Part shown: positions 60,645 to 64,000 of the stretch, in pieces | How positions within the stretch are numbered: the stretch's first letter is position 1 | Layout of the letters: the number at the start of each line of letters is the position of its first letter | Assembly: GCF_002221525.1 (NCBI RefSeq) | Contig: NZ_CP011028.1 | Coordinates: 631,001-695,000 of the forward strand | DNA from: Pseudoalteromonas espejiana DSM 9414 | GTDB lineage: Bacteria > Pseudomonadota > Gammaproteobacteria > Enterobacterales > Alteromonadaceae | Direction: 5' to 3' | Length of the DNA: 64,000 nt | Made by a program: the position numbers and the translations under genes | The notes under the pieces: generated by a model | The model's input: the letters and a program-made list of their open reading frames with translations, nothing else | Told to the model about the DNA's origin: nothing | The model's database searches: none

Positions 60645-61559
60645 TTATTCGCTGGCGGTTTTTAAAAACTCACGTTTTAGCCACTCTCTTAATGCACTTA
60701 CTTGTGGGTGATTAAGCATGGCGTGGCTTGTTGCAAAATAAAACTGCTGGTGCGGGTTTACTATACTTTTGCCTATTTGTGTGAGCATACCGTGCTTAAT
60801 ATCGTCACGTACAAATTGTTTGTGAGTTACTAAAATACCTAGCTGGCGCATAGCTGCTTGCGTTGCCTGCACCGAAATATTAAACGTTAAATTATTATGC
60901 TGTTTAGGCTGCACTAAGTTATTAGCCTCGCACCACGTTTGCCAATCGTTTTGCCTACGTGGGTTGGTAACGTATATTGCTTTAAAACGCTCAAGTAAAC
61001 TTTGAGGAGTTAACTCATCCTCATTTAACCCCGCTAAAAGCTGTGGGTTACACACTAAAATTAACTGATCGTCGGCTAGTTTTTCACAGTGGTATTTTTG
61101 CCACTTATCGGGCTGACCATGAATAATAGCGGCATCAATCCCTTCACGTTCTAAATCAAATTCACCCACCAAGTTAGAAATACGAATATCACTATTTGGA
61201 GCCATAAGCTGAAAATCCGCCACGCGGGGGATCCACCAATGTAACGCCAACGAGTTAACCATATTAAGTGTTAAGTGGGTGTGTTCATTACTTGCGTTAC
61301 TGGCTTCTTGGCTGGCTGTTAAAATTTCGGCCATGGCTGGGGCAATGCGTTTGTAATAGCGCTCACCTACAGGGTTTAGCTCAACCCGCCGACCAATACG
61401 ATTAAATAGCGCAGTATTAAGCTGCGACTCTAGCGCTTTTATCGATTGGCTAACCGCAGAGTGGCTAATGCTTAGTTGCTCTGCCGCTAGTACCATACTG
61501 CCAGTTTCGGCAACGGCTATAAACGTATACAGTGATTTTAAAGGCGCCGATTTAATCAT
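60645..61559 (-). CDS. LysR-family transcriptional regulator (GcvA-like)
   Basis: The ATG at 61559 gives 304 residues. The helix-turn-helix is SMVLAAEQLSISHSAVSQSI, followed by LESQLNTALFNRIGRRVELN, and the ligand domain contains IDAAIIHGQPDKWQ. The layout recalls GcvA/AmpR-type regulators. The divergent DMT exporter-like gene 190 bp away is the most likely target. Confidence 0.85.
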   Translation of the reverse strand: MIKSAPLKSLYTFIAVAETGSMVLAAEQLSISHSAVSQSIKALESQLNTALFNRIGRRVELNPVGERYYKRIAPAMAEILTASQEASNASNEHTHLTLNMVNSLALHWWIPRVADFQLMAPNSDIRISNLVGEFDLEREGIDAAIIHGQPDKWQKYHCEKLADDQLILVCNPQLLAGLNEDELTPQSLLERFKAIYVTNPRRQNDWQTWCEANNLVQPKQHNNLTFNISVQATQAAMRQLGILVTHKQFVRDDIKHGMLTQIGKSIVNPHQQFYFATSHAMLNHPQVSALREWLKREFLKTASE

Positions 61560-61749
61560 ACTCACCACACATTACTATTAAGTTTTACTTACAGGTTAGT
61601 TTAGTATTATTCGCTTTTATATTTATAAAGTACACGTAAAATTAGCGCTATAAAAGCACATGCCAATTTTTTAAAAAATAATAAATAGATTAAAAAAATT
61701 AAGCTTTTAAATCAGTTTTTATTAATTTTTTATTTAAAGGATAACCGCG

Positions 61750-62697
61750 GTGTCGTTAAATTCTCGTGCTAGTGTATTTATGCTGCTTTCTACATTTACT
61801 CTGGCGTTAAACAGCTTTATTGCGAAGCTACTAACAGACTACTTTAGTACCAGTGAAGTGGTTTTTTTACGGGTGTTTTTACCCGCCATTATTATGTTGG
61901 CACTGGCGGCGGGTATTAAATGGCAACTGCCGAATAAGTCGGCATGGCAAACCTTTGCAACCCGCGCAATTTTTATTGTGCTGTGCCAAAACTGCTTCTT
62001 AGTGGCGTTAAACACCTTAACGCTGGTGGAGGCGGTTATTTTATTTAGTACTGGGCCGTTATTTATTCCGCTAATAGAGCGGGTACTTTTTAAAACCAAA
62101 TTAAATTGGTTATTGCTGCCTACAATGGCGCTTATGTTTACAGGCGTTATTATTCAAAATATTCATAGCGATGGCATACAGTGGCGCTGGAGCTTATTAA
62201 TTGGTTTAGGTGCGGGTATTTTTAATGCCTGTTCGCAAATTACCTTATTTAGAGCAAGTAAAATCAATCTCCCCATGATGGTAATAAACGGCTGGAGTTT
62301 TGCCTTAGCCTCTTTATTTATGGTGCCGGTATTAATGTTTACCAGCACCGAGGCAAGCTTTTACCAAGGCTTTGCAATAGATATGAGTGATTATGGATTA
62401 CTGCTTGTGGTGGCATTAATTGGGTTTTCGACCGCGGCTACGCAGTTTTTTAGAGGTAAAGCGTATCGCTTAGCAAGCTCTAACTCACAGCTAGCGCCGC
62501 TTATTTATTCTAACTTGTTATTTGCGTTGCTATTCCAGCTTATATTTTACGATACAACATTAAGCTTGTCGCAAGTAATAGGCTCCGCGCTAATTGTATT
62601 AGCATGCATTATTAATACTTTTGCGCCAAATTGGCTGTTGCGTAGGCAGGTAAAATTAGATGAAAAAAAGCGCGTTAAAAAGCTAAGTTATTTATAA
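61750..62697 (+). CDS. EamA-type DMT superfamily transporter
   Basis: The start is a GTG with AAGGA 8 bp upstream. The 315-residue product has ten predicted membrane helices in two EamA halves (LALNSFIAKLLTDYFSTSEV, FLRVFLPAIIML, VEAVILFSTGPLFIPLIER). The substrate cannot be told. It is divergent from a LysR gene, a usual arrangement for regulated exporters, and ends in a basic tail. Confidence 0.88.
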   Translation: MSLNSRASVFMLLSTFTLALNSFIAKLLTDYFSTSEVVFLRVFLPAIIMLALAAGIKWQLPNKSAWQTFATRAIFIVLCQNCFLVALNTLTLVEAVILFSTGPLFIPLIERVLFKTKLNWLLLPTMALMFTGVIIQNIHSDGIQWRWSLLIGLGAGIFNACSQITLFRASKINLPMMVINGWSFALASLFMVPVLMFTSTEASFYQGFAIDMSDYGLLLVVALIGFSTAATQFFRGKAYRLASSNSQLAPLIYSNLLFALLFQLIFYDTTLSLSQVIGSALIVLACIINTFAPNWLLRRQVKLDEKKRVKKLSYL

Positions 62698-62701
62698 AGT
62701 G

Positions 62702-62726
62702 TTGGCCTAAACATGGTTTAGGCCAA
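62702..62726. terminator. Perfect 11-bp hairpin between the DMT gene and fldB
   Basis: TTGGCCTAAAC-ATG-GTTTAGGCCAA lies between two convergent genes; it lacks a strong T tract and is probably a shared terminator. Confidence 0.65.
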
Positions 62727-62731
62727 ACTCG

Positions 62732-63253
62732 TTATAGCGTTTCGCTGTACTCGGTCATTACTTGTTCAACCCAGCTAGCTATGCGCTCATCGCTTAGCTC
62801 GTATTGGCTGTCTTCATCAAGCGCGAGTCCTACAAAGTATTTACCATCTGGGGTAAGGGCTTTTGAAGCTTCAAACTCGTAGTTTTCGTCGTTTGGCCAA
62901 AAGCCAAGTTGCGTAAACGACTGGGTATTTATTTCATCGTGAAGCATACCAAGGGCGTCTTGAAACCACTGTCCGTAACCTTGCTGGTCGCCCATGCCAA
63001 ATAAAGCAATGGTTTTACCATTTAGGTTTACATCTTTCATGTCGTCCCACTTAGACTCCCAGTCTTCTTGTATTTCGCCAAAATCCCATGTTGAAATACC
63101 AAAGATGATAAAGTCGTACTGCTCTGCATTTTTTAGTGGTTCGTCTTTAATATTGTGTAAGGTCACTACATCGGCGCCAATAATGTCGCGAATTTTTTCT
63201 GCTGCCATTTCTGTGTAGCACGTAGTAGAGCCAAAAAATAAACCAATCTGCAT
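62732..63253 (-). CDS. fldB: Flavodoxin FldB
   Basis: With the ATG at 63253 ([20 protein letters not shown]) the product is 173 residues. The FMN phosphate loop GSTTCYTE and the flavin-stacking segments [17 protein letters not shown] and [19 protein letters not shown] match E. coli FldB closely, as does [16 protein letters not shown]. It carries one electron at low potential. It is divergent from xerD, as in E. coli. Confidence 0.94.
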   Translation of the reverse strand: MQIGLFFGSTTCYTEMAAEKIRDIIGADVVTLHNIKDEPLKNAEQYDFIIFGISTWDFGEIQEDWESKWDDMKDVNLNGKTIALFGMGDQQGYGQWFQDALGMLHDEINTQSFTQLGFWPNDENYEFEASKALTPDGKYFVGLALDEDSQYELSDERIASWVEQVMTEYSETL

Positions 63254-63303
63254 CGTATTTATCACTGTGTAATTGCCTGTTATGATAGGGCGCAGTTTAC
63301 CGT

Positions 63304-63344
63304 AAGGTATTTTTAATTGATACCTTCTACCGTGGTATTACCAA
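63304..63344. promoter_or_regulatory. Two short palindromes between fldB and xerD
   Basis: AAGGTAT (63304-63310) and ATACCTT (63320-63326) form a perfect inverted pair. TGGTATTACCA (63333-63343) is a second palindrome. Both lie in the 105-bp divergent promoter region. Confidence 0.35.
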
Positions 63345-63358
63345 CAAGAGATCACAAC

Positions 63359-64000
63359 GTGACAACGCTACCTGACGATTTACCTGAACAAAATACCGAG
63401 CTAAGTAGCAATAGCGACTTTTTAGAAACCTTTTTAGATAGCTTGTATTTAGAACAAGGTGTTAGCGAAAACACCCTAAGCGCGTACCGCAGCGATTTAG
63501 ACAAGTTTTGCCAGTTTTTAAAAGGCGAAAACCTAATGACAGTTACTAGCCTTGATATAGAAAGCTATTTAGCGCACCGCGTAGATTTAGGCTTAAAGCC
63601 TCGCAGTACCGCACGCAGCATCAGTGCACTCAAACGGTTTTATCAGTACTTTGTGCGCGAAAAACACATTTCAAGCTCACCGCTTGAAAACATAGCGCAA
63701 CCAAAAGCAGGGCAGTCGTTACCTAAAACACTCTCTGAGGCTGAGGTAGATGCACTTTTAAGTGCGCCTAATATTGAAGAGCCAATGGGCCTGCGCGATA
63801 AAGCCATGCTTGAGCTACTTTATGCAACGGGCTTACGTGTCACCGAACTGGTAGGGCTACGTATGGAGCAAATTAACTTGCGCCAATCGGTAGTGTTTGT
63901 AAAAGGTAAAGGCAATAAAGAGCGCTTAGTGCCACTAGGCGAAGAGGCCATGTATTGGCTTGAGCAGTTTTTAAAAGATGGCCGCGCACAAATGATCAAA
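63359..64000 (+). CDS. xerD: Site-specific tyrosine recombinase XerD, N-terminal part (gene runs off the window)
   Basis: An open frame from the GTG at 63359 runs to the window end, giving 214 residues. It has the SAM-like core-binding domain (FLDSLYLEQGVSENTLSAYR) and the start of the catalytic domain with the first catalytic arginine in TGLRVTELVGL and the lysine in VKGKGNKER. The later histidine/arginine box and tyrosine lie beyond the window. XerD with XerC resolves chromosome dimers at dif. The fldB-xerD pairing supports the name. Confidence 0.92.
   Translation, partial: MTTLPDDLPEQNTELSSNSDFLETFLDSLYLEQGVSENTLSAYRSDLDKFCQFLKGENLMTVTSLDIESYLAHRVDLGLKPRSTARSISALKRFYQYFVREKHISSSPLENIAQPKAGQSLPKTLSEAEVDALLSAPNIEEPMGLRDKAMLELLYATGLRVTELVGLRMEQINLRQSVVFVKGKGNKERLVPLGEEAMYWLEQFLKDGRAQMIK

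Noticed and set aside
63332..63344. GTGGTATTACCAA as another alginate-lyase-type operator
   Set aside because: It matches 12 of 13 positions but precedes fldB/xerD, which have no link to alginate; one such hit in AT-rich DNA is expected by chance. It is kept only as a palindrome.
1..64000. tRNA, rRNA, CRISPR arrays, prophage or defence systems
   Set aside because: No TpsiC-loop motif in a cloverleaf context, no ribosomal RNA sequence, no regularly spaced repeats and no phage or restriction genes were recognised while reading both strands.

Overview
The window reads as about 64 kb of chromosome from a marine gammaproteobacterium of the Pseudoalteromonas type. The evidence is an AT-rich base composition, gene order matching the E. 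coli neighbourhoods yggS-hemW / gshB-ruvX / tolC-nudF-parE / maoP-hdfR / srmB-trmN6 / fldB-xerD, and an alpha-amylase precursor of exactly 669 residues that closely resembles the chloride-dependent, cold-adapted amylase of Pseudoalteromonas haloplanktis. I recall these family resemblances; no search was run.

Layout. 1-5108 (mostly minus strand): a DUF885 lipoprotein cut by the window edge, then hemW, rdgB, DUF4426, yggT, proC and yggS. 5111-7294: the divergent pilT-pilU retraction ATPases. 7386-11791 (minus): ruvX, yqgE, gshB, rsmE, an unrecognised gene and a DUF350-like membrane protein. 11870-14668: glnE. 14750-17745 (minus): a TcpQ-domain protein, an lpxL-type acyltransferase and tolC. 17896-25678 (plus): nudF-yqiB-cpdA-yqiA-parE, a sorbosone-dehydrogenase-like gene, then parC. 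25846-26894: plsC-rraB. 27547-28725: a modular alginate lyase behind a 0.65 kb AT-rich control region. 28781-32429: zntB and the rim cluster (retropepsin-like protease, rimK, AstE/AspA-like). 32514-37141 (minus): a short MscS-like protein, an Omp85-type outer-membrane protein, DUF3630 and recQ. 37270-42570: a thioesterase, rarD, a two-receiver diguanylate cyclase, maoP/hdfR and a porin. 42657-48328: a cobalamin riboswitch followed by btuD-btuC-cobQ-cobO-btuF-ung. 48393-56969: DUF3545, tal, yaaA, mscS, an MCP, a BON protein, srmB and trmN6. 56992-57882: an intact IS5-family element. 58014-64000: secreted alpha-amylase, DUF2147, LysR, a DMT transporter, fldB and the start of xerD.

Most of this is conserved housekeeping sequence. 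The accessory parts are the alginate lyase with two perfect TTGGTANTACCAA palindromes, the insertion sequence next to the amylase, and the B12 uptake/assembly operon whose last, translationally coupled gene is uracil-DNA glycosylase. I see no rRNA, tRNA, CRISPR array, prophage or defence island. I found no clearly new biological system. The best leads are the B12-riboswitch/ung coupling, the orphan alginate-lyase regulon, a translational hairpin in front of an unknown gene, and nested palindromes between tal and yaaA.
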